A DNA stretch of 64,000 nucleotides from Neisseriaceae bacterium TC5R-5 (GTDB taxonomy: Bacteria > Pseudomonadota > Gammaproteobacteria > Burkholderiales > Chromobacteriaceae), in contig JACCFC020000011.1 of the NCBI GenBank assembly GCA_020830965.2, forward strand, positions 1 through 64,000. The letters are read 5' to 3'. The position numbers and the translations under genes were made by a program. This document shows, piece by piece, positions 37,083 to 46,713 of this stretch. Numbering within the stretch: the first letter of the stretch is position 1; each line of letters begins with the position of its first letter. The notes under the pieces are model-generated. The model was not told where the DNA came from. It saw nothing but the letters and a program-made list of their open reading frames with translations, and did no database searches.

Positions 37083-37847
37083 TCAGCGGCTCTTACTCAC
37101 AGCACAAACCGGACAAGCGGGGTCGCGTGGCACTTTAACGTGGCGAAAGTCCCCGCTTAAACCATCATATAAGGTCAGGCGCCCCAGCTTGGGTGGCAAA
37201 CCCGTGAGCAGCTTGAGTGCCTCTACCGCCTGCAAGCTACCGATCACACCGACCAGTGGCGACAACACGCCAAACGTCGCGCAAGGCCCATCGCTGACCT
37301 CGCCCTCTTCAGGAAACAGGCAGTGATAACAAGGCGAATCAACATCACGGCTATCCACAAGCAGCAACTGTCCAGCAAAGCGAACTGCTGCGCCCGACAC
37401 CAGCGGCACTCGCTCGCTCACGCACGCACGGTTAATCGCATGTCGGGTCGGAAAGTTATCCGAGCAATCTAGCACCAGATGATGGCTGGCCACCTGTGCG
37501 CGAAGATCCTCGCCACGTAAACGCCGAGGTAAAGCCGACACCGAAATAGTCGGATTCACGCGCAACATATGCCTAGCAGCCGACTCAGCCTTGCCACTCT
37601 GTAAGCTAGCCATATCATGAATAATCTGCCGCTGTAAATTAGACAGCTCGACGATATCATCATCGGCAATGCTGATGTGACCGACTCCGGCACTCGCCAG
37701 ATACAGCGCCACCGGCGAACCTAAACCACCGGCACCAATCACCAACACCCTTGACCGGGCTAAACGCTGCTGCCCGGCCAAGTCTATTTCCGGCAATAAA
37801 ATATGTCGGCTATAGCGCAATAGCGCCTCATCATTCAATTCATCCAT
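37083..37847 (-). CDS. moeB: MoeB/ThiF-type sulphur-carrier adenylyltransferase
   Basis: A 254-residue E1-like enzyme that adenylates the C-terminal glycine of MoaD or ThiS for molybdopterin or thiamine sulphur transfer. The nucleotide loop is VLVIGAGGLGSPVALYLASAG; DDDIVELSNLQRQIIH and DCSDNFPTRHAINRAC are further signatures. Zinc ligands are in CYHCLFP and the CPVCAVS tail. No rhodanese domain is attached. The pathway cannot be told because no MoaD or ThiS gene is near. Start ATG at 37847; a GTG three codons upstream is possible. Confidence 0.93.
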   Translation of the reverse strand: MDELNDEALLRYSRHILLPEIDLAGQQRLARSRVLVIGAGGLGSPVALYLASAGVGHISIADDDIVELSNLQRQIIHDMASLQSGKAESAARHMLRVNPTISVSALPRRLRGEDLRAQVASHHLVLDCSDNFPTRHAINRACVSERVPLVSGAAVRFAGQLLLVDSRDVDSPCYHCLFPEEGEVSDGPCATFGVLSPLVGVIGSLQAVEALKLLTGLPPKLGRLTLYDGLSGDFRHVKVPRDPACPVCAVSKSR

Positions 37848-37932
37848 AACACTCACTATGTCACAGTTACTTCGGCTAAAAAGATAACGCCAGCCTGAGG
37901 CTGGCGTTCACGACTAAAGCCGATAAACCGGA

Positions 37933-39201
37933 TTAGTCCTCGGCACCCTTACGGGCAAATTTAATCCCTAACTGCTTGAGCTTACGGTACAAATGGGTAC
38001 GCTCCAAACCCACTTTCTGCGCAACCCGGCTCATATTGCCGCCTTCCAAATCAATGTGATACTCAAAATAACGGCGCTCTACCTGCTCACGCAACTCGCG
38101 CAGCGGGATATCAAAATCAAATCCCAGCTCTTCCACCGGCTTTTCATGGCGAAACTGCGCTAGAACCTTATTCACCTCAGCAGAATCCACCTCATCCGAC
38201 TCAGAAGTTAATGCCAAGCTTTTGATAATACTGCGCAATTGCTCCAAGTTACCTGGCCAGTCGTACTGTCGCAATGCATTCAACGCAGCCGTTGTTAGGC
38301 GACGTGGGGGCACCTGCTTTGATTCAACTAATTCAGATAATATTTGTTCGGCTATGAAAATAATGTCTTCCGCATGCTGACGCAGAGGTGGAATAGGGAT
38401 AATCACGCTGGATAAGGCAGACAGCAGGCGGCTATCACATTCAGGATCGACCAGCAGTTCCTGCAATGGCCGACTACAAGAACAGACTAAACGCACATTA
38501 AAACGATCCAGCTTTGCCAGTAGGAATAACAAACCCTGCTGAGCACGACGGCCATATTGACCAATTTCGGGTAAGAACAACACCCCATTATTGGCCTTCT
38601 GTAACAACTCTAATGGCGCATCGGCCAATTGCTCTGGCTTGGCAGGCTCCACCCAAGGCGTATTAGTTTGATGGAAAAACCGCGCAACCAATTCGAAACT
38701 GGAACCTGACTCACCAGTTAACAACACCGGTGACTTCAATTTTAATACCCGCTCCAGTTGTCGCTTGAGCTCCTGAATCGGTTCTGCCCGACCAAGCTTG
38801 TCCAGGCTAAGCGAGGTATTGATCTGCATCTCGCCATATTTCAGCGCTCTTTGTACCGTATTCAATAACTTCTGTAACGCAATCGGCTTTTCCAGAAAAT
38901 CAAAAGCGCCAATACGGGTCGCCTCGACTGCCGTATCAATACTGGCGTGACCAGACATCATCACCACCGGCATATTCAACTGCCCCAGCTTGGCCCACTC
39001 TTTCAGTAGTGTCACGCCATCACAATCGGGCATCCAGATATCCAGCAAAACTAGGGCAGGTCGAGCCTGATTACGCAGTTGCCTAGCGACTTCAGCGTTT
39101 TCTGCCAAGGCGATGCTATACCCCTCGTCCTGTAATATCTCGGAGAGCAGTTCACGGATACCCACCTCATCATCAACAATTAAAATATCGCTGCTACGCA
39201 T
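37933..39201 (-). CDS. ntrX: NtrX-type response regulator with degenerate AAA+ domain
   Basis: 422 residues: receiver domain (1-120) with intact acidic pocket Asp10/Asp11, phospho-acceptor Asp54 and Lys105; a central AAA+-like domain (about 140-370); and a C-terminal Fis-type helix-turn-helix (MSRVAQKVGLERTHLYRKLKQLG). In the central domain Walker A reads GESGSSFE (no Lys), Walker B reads VLFLPEIG (Asp replaced by Pro), and no GAFTGA loop is present. It should therefore bind DNA but not drive sigma54 open complex formation. Its ATG overlaps the ntrY stop (TAATG). Confidence 0.93.
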   Translation of the reverse strand: MRSSDILIVDDEVGIRELLSEILQDEGYSIALAENAEVARQLRNQARPALVLLDIWMPDCDGVTLLKEWAKLGQLNMPVVMMSGHASIDTAVEATRIGAFDFLEKPIALQKLLNTVQRALKYGEMQINTSLSLDKLGRAEPIQELKRQLERVLKLKSPVLLTGESGSSFELVARFFHQTNTPWVEPAKPEQLADAPLELLQKANNGVLFLPEIGQYGRRAQQGLLFLLAKLDRFNVRLVCSCSRPLQELLVDPECDSRLLSALSSVIIPIPPLRQHAEDIIFIAEQILSELVESKQVPPRRLTTAALNALRQYDWPGNLEQLRSIIKSLALTSESDEVDSAEVNKVLAQFRHEKPVEELGFDFDIPLRELREQVERRYFEYHIDLEGGNMSRVAQKVGLERTHLYRKLKQLGIKFARKGAED

Positions 39202-41306
39202 TAGGCCTCCAGCAGTGGCAAGGACAGAAGAATACGCGCTCCATGCGGGTCGGCATTTCCTACTGTGACTTGTCCATGGTGTTCTTCCAGTATTTTTTTA
39301 ACCACGGCCAGACCAAGACCAGTTCCTTTGATCTTACTGGTCACATACGGCTCGAATACACGCGGAAGAATATCTTGAGCAAAGCCCGATCCATTATCTT
39401 CAACGCTGACAAGCCCATTTCCTTCTTCTTTACGACTGTAAATTTGAATGAGCGGAGCACCGACATCCAATACTGCATCCTGTGCATTTTGCAATAAATT
39501 ATGTAATACCTGACGCAATAAAGCAGCATCACCCATAATGATTAGCGGTTCATGGGCAAGGCTCATCTTAACAGCCGAATTCGATTCGTAAAGCGTCACC
39601 ACCTCATGAATCACTTGATTAAGATCTAATCTTGTCAACTGAATGCGCGGTGCCCGTGCATAATCACGGAAAGCATCCACCATAGACTTCAGTGCCCCAA
39701 CCTGCTTAATAATGGTATGAGTGGCGCGCTTCAGCATTTCTGCATCCGTTCCGTCCAGCTTATCCGCCAACTTCATCGCTAGGCGCTCCGCAGACAATTG
39801 AATAGGTGTGAGCGGATTGCGAATTTCATGTGCCAGCCGTTTTGCTACCTCGCCCCAGGCCGCATCACGCTGCGCCCGCGCCAATTCAGTAATATCATCA
39901 AACACCACCACATAGCCATCCCCCGAGCCCTCGGGCAAATGGGCACCGCGCACCAGCAGAATACGCTCGCCTTGACCTGTAAGGTAGTTCAGTTGCGCCT
40001 TCCACTCACTTTCTCTATCCGTGGCGGCATGCTCCATCACACACTCCACCAAAGGGGCAACAGCGGAAACCTTAGTCGCCCAATGAGGGAAGTCTTGCCG
40101 TACCAGCTCCGCAAAATCCACGCCCAGAATTCTTGACGCACTGGTATTAGATGCGCGCAGTTGCCAGTCATGACCAAAAGCCATCACCCCAGCAGACAAA
40201 TTGGCTAGGATGCTTTCCAAATAAAGCTTACTGCTCTCCAACTCACTACGACTCTTGTCCGCCAGTAAACGAGTATCCTCTAATTGACGCGTCATGCGGT
40301 TAAACAAGGTGGTTAGCATGCCCAACTCATCGCGACGATATACCGGGTGCCGGCGGGAAAAATCCCCCTGCGCCACCGCACGCGTACCCGCCGCTAACTC
40401 GGATAAAGGCGCCGACAACCGTTCGGACAAAAACAAGGCAAAAGCCAAAGCGGCTGCCAATGCCAATAAGGCCGCCAGTGCCAGGGTCAACATATAAAAC
40501 GTTTTTAACCCATCACGCCCTAGCAATAACTGCCGGTACTCACTGCGCGCCAATTCGATCTGTTCTGCATCCTGCGCAATGCTAGCAGGAGCAGACTGCA
40601 TTACCTGTAACACCCGCGCCTGACTATCCAAGGTTCGATAAAGTAGTAACACATTCAGAAACAAACCCAGGCGGTCATTTTCTATCGATTCCAGCGGCTG
40701 CTGCGGTTTGAGTTTGGCCAGTGTATCCCGTACCAAAGGACGTGGAGCAGCTTTGTTCGGGGGCCCGGTAAATGCCAATAACTCTCCACTGGCAGAATAC
40801 ACAGAGACTTCACTTAGACCCAACTGCTCACGCAAGCGCTCTAGACGAGCCGGCAACATCTCTTCCGGCAGCGACGAGATATCTGCCTGCACCACCTTGC
40901 TCTTACGGCTTAAGTCCTCCAGCACATAATTTAATGCACTACGTCCCAAGCCCAAACCACGATCCAGTGCCAACTCCACCCGGACATCGAACCAGCTTTC
41001 GATACTGCGCGTCAAAAACTGGGCAGACACCGTAAACACCAGAATCCCTGGCACCAGGGCAACAACCGTGAACATCATCACCAGTTTCTGCGTCAGCTTG
41101 GCACCAAATACCCTGTCCTTTACCCGCTGCCGTAAACGTAGCAACTGGCGTAACACGACCGCCAGCAGAGCAACCAGCAGCAGACTATTCAGGCCAAATA
41201 CCCACCAGTAATAGTCGTTAAGCTTGGACGCATTACCCGTAGCCAAAGCCAGTAGATACAGCAGGATGGCGCCAAGCGTCGCTAAGGCAACCGAGGCATA
41301 ACGCAT
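39201..41306 (-). CDS. ntrY: NtrY-type membrane sensor histidine kinase
   Basis: 701 residues: three or more N-terminal membrane helices (about 5-110), an extracytoplasmic segment, another helix (about 270-300), a HAMP domain (LSAPLSELAAGTRAVAQGDFSRRHP), a PAS-like domain, the phosphoacceptor motif LAHEIRNPLTPIQLSAERLA and a catalytic domain with VSVEDNGSGF and GTGLGLAVVKKI. It partners NtrX; in neisserial relatives NtrYX affects respiratory and redox gene expression. The start ATG at 41306 overlaps the stop of the DUF4390 gene (TGATG). Confidence 0.95.
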   Translation of the reverse strand: MRYASVALATLGAILLYLLALATGNASKLNDYYWWVFGLNSLLLVALLAVVLRQLLRLRQRVKDRVFGAKLTQKLVMMFTVVALVPGILVFTVSAQFLTRSIESWFDVRVELALDRGLGLGRSALNYVLEDLSRKSKVVQADISSLPEEMLPARLERLREQLGLSEVSVYSASGELLAFTGPPNKAAPRPLVRDTLAKLKPQQPLESIENDRLGLFLNVLLLYRTLDSQARVLQVMQSAPASIAQDAEQIELARSEYRQLLLGRDGLKTFYMLTLALAALLALAAALAFALFLSERLSAPLSELAAGTRAVAQGDFSRRHPVYRRDELGMLTTLFNRMTRQLEDTRLLADKSRSELESSKLYLESILANLSAGVMAFGHDWQLRASNTSASRILGVDFAELVRQDFPHWATKVSAVAPLVECVMEHAATDRESEWKAQLNYLTGQGERILLVRGAHLPEGSGDGYVVVFDDITELARAQRDAAWGEVAKRLAHEIRNPLTPIQLSAERLAMKLADKLDGTDAEMLKRATHTIIKQVGALKSMVDAFRDYARAPRIQLTRLDLNQVIHEVVTLYESNSAVKMSLAHEPLIIMGDAALLRQVLHNLLQNAQDAVLDVGAPLIQIYSRKEEGNGLVSVEDNGSGFAQDILPRVFEPYVTSKIKGTGLGLAVVKKILEEHHGQVTVGNADPHGARILLSLPLLEA

Positions 41307-41902
41307 CAAGTTCCGTCCTTCATTTCCAACTTGATCCAATCTGACGACAAAGACCAATCATCAGAACCCAAGGCATTCAGCTGGAAGGGTTTAGGCAATT
41401 CACCAATATCTAATATTAATCTGATTTCACCGGCCACGCCGTCAGCCTTGAGCGGGTTCAAGGTCTTGAGTGGCAGCACTTGCCAGCCCTGAATGGCACC
41501 GATGGCAGCCAAGGCTTCGCGCAAACTGGAATAATAGTTAGCTAAGCCGCCGATAGTGACGCGATAGCGACGCGTTAACGACTGATAGGACAACTTAAAG
41601 TCAAGGCGAGCATGCGGCTCGAACCACTCTTTAACATTCAGATAATAAGCAGTGGTGCGCGGCCGGGTAAGCTGGAACTCTAGGCGAAAGGGCAAAGTCA
41701 CCCCCTGCTCCAGCACATCACTCAAAGCTGGGGGTAACTTCACCTGGAAACGTGAGCTCAGCGCCAACTGACCATCGGCCGTCACCTCCGCTTTTGCTCG
41801 CTGGGCAACAATGGTTTCAGCCTGCGCCGCAATCATGGGGCAGGCCATTAGCCATAACAGCAGGCTAATGTTTCTCAAGCAGCGCGTAGTAAAAGCCATC
41901 AT
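41306..41902 (-). CDS. DUF4390-family exported protein
   Basis: A 198-residue protein with a signal peptide (cleavage near AAQAE, about residue 28) and a beta-rich domain containing GVTLPFRLEFQLTRPR and YRVTIGGLANYYSSLREALAAIG. DUF4390 genes stand beside ntrY in many betaproteobacteria, suggesting an input or accessory role for the sensor. The start lies inside the 3' end of rsmB (about 37 bp overlap) and is coupled to ntrY. The exact start codon (ATG at 41902 or 41899) is uncertain. Confidence 0.88.
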   Translation of the reverse strand: MMAFTTRCLRNISLLLWLMACPMIAAQAETIVAQRAKAEVTADGQLALSSRFQVKLPPALSDVLEQGVTLPFRLEFQLTRPRTTAYYLNVKEWFEPHARLDFKLSYQSLTRRYRVTIGGLANYYSSLREALAAIGAIQGWQVLPLKTLNPLKADGVAGEIRLILDIGELPKPFQLNALGSDDWSLSSDWIKLEMKDGT

Positions 41903-43115
41903 GGTGTTCACAGGGCAACAACTGTTCCTGCTCTAGGCAGCTCGCATTGGCATGCGCCGCTAGGAACGCTGTTAATTGCTGTTGGTTTTCTTCAGGAAAA
42001 ATGGAGCACGTAGCGTAAAGCATTTTCCCACCAGAAGCGAGCAATGGCCATAAAGCTCGCATAATCTTAGCTTGTTGTCGTGCCAATTCGGCAAAATCAC
42101 CTGGGCGCCGTAACCATTTGATATCAGGATGCCGACGCACTACCCCACTGGCTGAACAAGGTACGTCTAATAAAATGCGATCAAACTGGCATCCATCCCA
42201 CCACAGCTCCGGCTGTGCCGCATCTGCGCGCAACAACTGCGCCTGCAAACCGATACGCTGCAAATTATCCGCCACTCTTTGCAAACGGGCATGATCAATA
42301 TCCAGCGCAGTGACCTCTACATCGGCTATTTCTAGCAGATGACCGGTTTTGCCGCCTGGCGCAGCACAGGCATCCAACACTCGTTGACCTGGCTGGACAG
42401 CCAAACGTAAAGCGGCTTGCTGCGCCCCCCAGTCCTGCACCGACACGGCCCCATCGGCAAAACCAGGCAACTCTTTCACATTGACCGGCCGCAACAAATG
42501 AATGGCATCAGCAGCAATCCACTCGGCGGCAAGGCCCTGCTGCTGCAAACGCGCCAAGTAACTGGCCGCATCACCCTGCCGACGATTTACCCGCAATACC
42601 ATCGGCGGATGGCCATTATTGGCGGCAAGGACCGTCTGCCAATCATCCGGATAATGGCGCTGCAAGGCCTCTACCCACCAGCGGGGATGATTCCAGAGCG
42701 CTTCCAGATCTTGAGCGGCCGCCTGCTCTAATGACTGTCGCTGACGGATAAAATTACGCAACACCCCATTGACCAAGCCCTTGAACTTACCTTTTGCCAA
42801 GCGACCAGCCAAGGTAACCGCCTCGTTCACAATTGCATACTCAGCAGCCCGAGTGTGTAGCAATTGATAAAAGGCCACGAGTAACACCTTCTCTAACACA
42901 GGCTCAGGCAAAGGCTTGGGCACCAGTTGGCGCAGATAAAAACGCAAACAAGCCAAGTGTCGTAAACTGCCATAACTTAAATCCTGCAACGCCCCCCGCT
43001 CAGCGGCAGAGAGATCCGGCGCTTTAGCGTGAGCCTGTATCAGCGCTTCGGTCAGGGTGGTACCCGTTTCAACTTGGGTCAAAATGTCAGCAGCGAGTTG
43101 CTGAATATGATGCAT
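41865..43115 (-). CDS. rsmB: 16S rRNA (cytosine-967-C5)-methyltransferase
   Basis: 416 residues: NusB-like RNA-binding domain (about 1-140) and a SAM-dependent methyltransferase domain with VLDACAAPGGKTGHLLE (motif I), DRILLDVPCSASGVVRRHPDIKW (motif IV with a catalytic Cys) and MLYATCSIFPEEN (motif VI Cys). Methylates C967 of 16S rRNA. The start at 43115 has GAAAGCAAG upstream; 11 extra residues from 43148 overlap the htpX terminator and are rejected. Confidence 0.96.
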   Translation of the reverse strand: MHHIQQLAADILTQVETGTTLTEALIQAHAKAPDLSAAERGALQDLSYGSLRHLACLRFYLRQLVPKPLPEPVLEKVLLVAFYQLLHTRAAEYAIVNEAVTLAGRLAKGKFKGLVNGVLRNFIRQRQSLEQAAAQDLEALWNHPRWWVEALQRHYPDDWQTVLAANNGHPPMVLRVNRRQGDAASYLARLQQQGLAAEWIAADAIHLLRPVNVKELPGFADGAVSVQDWGAQQAALRLAVQPGQRVLDACAAPGGKTGHLLEIADVEVTALDIDHARLQRVADNLQRIGLQAQLLRADAAQPELWWDGCQFDRILLDVPCSASGVVRRHPDIKWLRRPGDFAELARQQAKIMRALWPLLASGGKMLYATCSIFPEENQQQLTAFLAAHANASCLEQEQLLPCEHHDGFYYALLEKH

Positions 43116-43130
43116 GCACTTGCTTTCAAT

Positions 43131-43160
43131 AAAAAAGGCTAAGACCAATAGGCCTTAGCC
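43131..43160 (-). terminator. Rho-independent terminator of htpX
   Basis: On the minus strand GGCTAAG, 10-nt loop, CTTAGCC, then six T residues. It separates htpX from rsmB, so rsmB-DUF4390-ntrYX must have their own promoter or depend on read-through. Confidence 0.85.
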
Positions 43161-43182
43161 GAAATAAATAGACCATCAACCC

Positions 43183-44040
43183 TCAGTAAACACCACGTGC
43201 CATATCCTGTAATCGTGCAATACGCTCTGCCGTTTGTGGGTGTGTACGGAATAAATTACTGATGCCCCCGCTACCTGATAGCGGATTAATAATCATCATT
43301 TGCGCGGTTTCCGGATGAGCCTCTGCAGTCGGCATACTAATGCCCTGCGCATAGTGTTCAATTTTCTGCAAAGCCGCTGCCAATGCCAGCGGATCACCCG
43401 AGATTTCCGCCCCACCTCGATCAGCCTCAAATTCGCGAGAGCGAGAAATAGCCATCTGAATCAGACCGGCTGCCATCGGCGCCAACAGCGCCACCGCCAA
43501 ACGCGGCAACATTCCCATCGCCTGACCATTACTATCGCGACCACCAAAAAACATCGCAAAGTTCGCCAAGGCCGAAATGGCGCCAGCCATCGTAGCAGAA
43601 ATGGTAGAAATCAGCGTATCGCGATGCTTAACATGGGCCAGTTCATGCGCCATCACACCACGCAGCTCACGATAATCCAGCATGCGCATAATACCGCTGG
43701 TCGCCGCCACGGCAGCGTTTTCTGGATTGCGGCCAGTTGCAAAAGCATTCGGCTGCTCCTCGTGAATCACATAGACCCTGGGCATGGGCAAACCGGCACG
43801 TTGCGCCAGCTCCGCTACCATGCCATAAAACTCCGGCGCACTCTGTGCATCCACCTCCTGCGCGTTATACATGCGCAGCACCATTTTGTCAGAGTTCCAC
43901 CAGGCAAAGACGTTCATGCCACCACCAAACAACAGAGCCAGCAACATGCCACTTCTGCCGCCTATCATGCCGCCTATCGCCGCAAACAAGGCGAGGATAG
44001 CCGCCATCAATATCGTTGTCTTCAACCAGCTATTGCTCAT
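43183..44040 (-). CDS. htpX: Membrane zinc metalloprotease HtpX
   Basis: A 285-residue M48 protease that degrades misfolded inner-membrane proteins. Two N-terminal helices (about 8-48) are followed by the zinc motif HELAH (His132, Glu133, His136) in [11 protein letters not shown], two further hydrophobic stretches (about 150-200) and the third-ligand region [26 protein letters not shown] precedes the ATG. Often under envelope stress control (CpxR); no site could be identified here. Confidence 0.96.
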   Translation of the reverse strand: MSNSWLKTTILMAAILALFAAIGGMIGGRSGMLLALLFGGGMNVFAWWNSDKMVLRMYNAQEVDAQSAPEFYGMVAELAQRAGLPMPRVYVIHEEQPNAFATGRNPENAAVAATSGIMRMLDYRELRGVMAHELAHVKHRDTLISTISATMAGAISALANFAMFFGGRDSNGQAMGMLPRLAVALLAPMAAGLIQMAISRSREFEADRGGAEISGDPLALAAALQKIEHYAQGISMPTAEAHPETAQMMIINPLSGSGGISNLFRTHPQTAERIARLQDMARGVY

Positions 44041-44082
44041 CGTTATCCCTCCATGTTGGTATTCGCTAGCGGGCTGGCAAAC

Positions 44083-45003
44083 TTACTCGCCCAATTTCAC
44101 ACCCACTAACTGAGCGCGCCCAGCCACAAAGTCGCGCGCTGATAAACGCTTGCCGCCCGCAGCCTGCAATACCGGCACGCGCAGCAGACCCTCGCCACAC
44201 CCCACCAGCAAACCATCGGCCTCAGCCGCTACAACTACGCCAGACTCCGCCCTGCCCGACTCCGCACTGGCCAGCCATAATTTAAGCGCATCACCCGCTA
44301 GTAAAGTATATGCACCGGGCACCGGATTATAAGCACGAATCGCCCGCGCAACTTGCTCAGCGGGAAGACTCCAGTCAATCAGAGCCTCCGCCTTGCTTAG
44401 CTTTTGTGCATAGCTCACCCCCTGCTCGGGCTGCGCCTGTGCCGGCAGACCATCCAGACACGCCAGCGTGGCCACTATCGCCTGCGCGCCTTCTGCCGCT
44501 AACTTATCATGCAGCGTCGCCGCCGTTTCATCCACAGCAATCGGCACCGGATAAACCGTCAGCATCGCCCCGGTATCCAGCCCAACATCCATCTGCATAA
44601 TCGTGATACCAGTCTGCTCATCACCAGCCAGCAGCGCCCGCTGTATCGGTGCCGCACCACGCCAGCGCGGCAACAATGATGCATGGATATTCAAACAGCC
44701 GCGCGCCGGGATGTCCAGCACCGCCTGCGGCAGAATCAAGCCATAGGCCGCCACCACCATCAGTTCGCTGTCAACAGCACGCAACATGGCTTGTGCGGCC
44801 TCATCACGCAAGGACAAGGGCTGCTCAACCCGCAAACCATGCTGCAACGCCAACGCCTTCACCGCACTAGGCTTCAGCTTCATCCCTCGCCCAGCAGGCC
44901 GATCGGGCTGCGTCAGCACTAGCGCAATCTCATGCCCGGCAGTGATCAAAGCCTGTAAGGCAGCAGCCGCAAACTCCGGCGTACCGGCAAATATCAATTT
45001 CAT
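44083..45003 (-). CDS. fmt: Methionyl-tRNA formyltransferase
   Basis: 306 residues. The N-terminal formyltransferase domain has [33 protein letters not shown] with the catalytic His, and [17 protein letters not shown]; a C-terminal OB-like domain follows. It formylates Met-tRNAi with 10-formyl-tetrahydrofolate. It lies downstream of def, the usual def-fmt pairing, with a 51-bp gap. Confidence 0.97.
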   Translation of the reverse strand: MKLIFAGTPEFAAAALQALITAGHEIALVLTQPDRPAGRGMKLKPSAVKALALQHGLRVEQPLSLRDEAAQAMLRAVDSELMVVAAYGLILPQAVLDIPARGCLNIHASLLPRWRGAAPIQRALLAGDEQTGITIMQMDVGLDTGAMLTVYPVPIAVDETAATLHDKLAAEGAQAIVATLACLDGLPAQAQPEQGVSYAQKLSKAEALIDWSLPAEQVARAIRAYNPVPGAYTLLAGDALKLWLASAESGRAESGVVVAAEADGLLVGCGEGLLRVPVLQAAGGKRLSARDFVAGRAQLVGVKLGE

Positions 45004-45054
45004 TACTGAATTCCGTATTTAAAGCGACACACGCTCAAGGTATCGCAAGAGCAC

Positions 45055-45558
45055 TTATAGATTTTGTTTTTCACGTTTTTTAAGCTTGCTCTTGATCCGG
45101 CTCTGTTTGAGCTGAGACAGATACTCAACAAACACCTTACCATCAAGATGATCAATTTCATGCTGGATACAGATCGCTAACAAACCATCTGCCTCAAGCT
45201 CGAAAAACTCGCCCTGCCCATCCTGAGCGCGTACCTTGATGAATTCTGCACGCGTGACATTGTCGTAAATACCCGGCACTGACAAGCACCCCTCCTCGTA
45301 AACCGTCTCTCCTTCTTTTTCTAGAATGACCGGATTAATAAACACCCGCCGCTCATTCTTGTGTTCAGACACATCCATCACGATCAGACGGCGATGAAAA
45401 TCGACCTGTGTCGCGGCCAGGCCAATCCCTTTGGCCTGGTACATAGTTTCAAACATATCCTCAATCTGCACCTGCAAAGCCGTATCAAACAGCTCCACCG
45501 GCTTGGCCACAATGTGCAAGCGTGCATCGGGATAATGCAAAATGTTCAACAACGCCAT
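45055..45558 (-). CDS. def: Peptide deformylase
   Basis: A 167-residue metalloprotease that removes the formyl group from nascent proteins. The three motifs are GIGLAATQV (45-53 region), EEGCLSVPG (metal ligand Cys91) and QHEIDHLDG (His133, Glu134, His137). Heads the minus-strand block def-fmt-htpX. Divergent from the LysM gene at 45676. Confidence 0.98.
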   Translation of the reverse strand: MALLNILHYPDARLHIVAKPVELFDTALQVQIEDMFETMYQAKGIGLAATQVDFHRRLIVMDVSEHKNERRVFINPVILEKEGETVYEEGCLSVPGIYDNVTRAEFIKVRAQDGQGEFFELEADGLLAICIQHEIDHLDGKVFVEYLSQLKQSRIKSKLKKREKQNL

Positions 45559-45675
45559 TGACTTTATTCACTCCGAGTTGTGGTATTAGGGTTTAGCCAC
45601 CGATAATAGATAAACCCTAACGGAATATCGGAAAACAATACTGCTTCCGCCACTATTAATATTGGGACACTTTTC

Positions 45676-46713
45676 ATGCGCAAAACCATTATATCGCTTG
45701 CACTAGGCCTGAGCGTGCTCTTACCTGGCTTTGCTCTGGCTTTAACTGTAAAGACAGATGCCCCCACCCGCTATCAAGTCGTTAAAGGTGACACGCTCTG
45801 GGGCATTGCCGGACGCTACCTGTCTCAACCCTGGCAATGGCCGCAATTGTGGCAGATGAATCGCAATGAGATCAAAAATCCGCACCTGATTTATCCGGGC
45901 GATGTGTTATTGCTTAGTTATATCAATGGCCAGCCACGTCTGACACTGGAAACCGGTCAACAGCGTGAAGTCAGACTGTCACCACAGGTACGTAGCGAAG
46001 AAATAGACCGCTCGATCGCCAGCATACCGTCGACCACGATTGAGCCATTCTTACAGCGTCCGCTCGTCGTGGATATGGCAGAGTTTTTGCGCGCACCCAA
46101 ATTAGTCGCCGGGCCGGAAGATCGTATCGCACTGAGCCCAGGAGACCGCAGCTATGCAACCGGCCTGACAGAAAAAGGCAGTTGGCAGGCTTACCGTCTG
46201 GGTAAACCACTGACCAACCCTGGCAGCAAACAAATACTAGGCTACGAAGCCTCTTACAGCGGTGATCTGATAGTCGACAAACTAGGCGACGACATCCAGA
46301 CGCTGCGGGTTAGATCCGTGGTCAGCGAAATACTGGTGGGTGACCGCCTGATACGCGCCCCCCAACAGCGCTTCGTCAACTACGCCCCCAGAGCACCAGA
46401 ACAAGAAATGAATGGTCAGATTATCTCCATCTACAACGGCGTGGATGGAGCGGCGCAGTTCTCTACCATCGTGCTGAATCTTGGGTACGAACAGGGTGCC
46501 GAAGTCGGCCATGTTCTTGATATCAACCAACAAGCACGGCAAGTCAGCATTAACGATGGCAGTGGTCGCGACAGAACAGTCTCCTTACCAAATCGACGCG
46601 TCGGCAGTGCTTTTATCTACCGGGTATTTGACAAGGTATCCTACGCGCTGGTCCTCAACAGCAGTGGCGCCGTCTATGTCGGCGACCAGCTCAGTCGTCC
46701 CGAAACAGAATGA
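45676..46713 (+). CDS. LysM-domain exported protein
   Basis: A 345-residue protein with a signal peptide (about 1-22) and one LysM peptidoglycan-binding domain right after it (YQVVKGDTLWGIAGRYLSQP to NPHLIYPGDVLLL, about 33-78). The remaining 260 residues are beta-rich without a recognised enzyme domain. Such proteins are fixed upstream of dprA in betaproteobacteria. Probably anchored at the cell wall in the periplasm. Its stop overlaps the dprA start (ATGA). Confidence 0.92.
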   Translation: MRKTIISLALGLSVLLPGFALALTVKTDAPTRYQVVKGDTLWGIAGRYLSQPWQWPQLWQMNRNEIKNPHLIYPGDVLLLSYINGQPRLTLETGQQREVRLSPQVRSEEIDRSIASIPSTTIEPFLQRPLVVDMAEFLRAPKLVAGPEDRIALSPGDRSYATGLTEKGSWQAYRLGKPLTNPGSKQILGYEASYSGDLIVDKLGDDIQTLRVRSVVSEILVGDRLIRAPQQRFVNYAPRAPEQEMNGQIISIYNGVDGAAQFSTIVLNLGYEQGAEVGHVLDINQQARQVSINDGSGRDRTVSLPNRRVGSAFIYRVFDKVSYALVLNSSGAVYVGDQLSRPETE

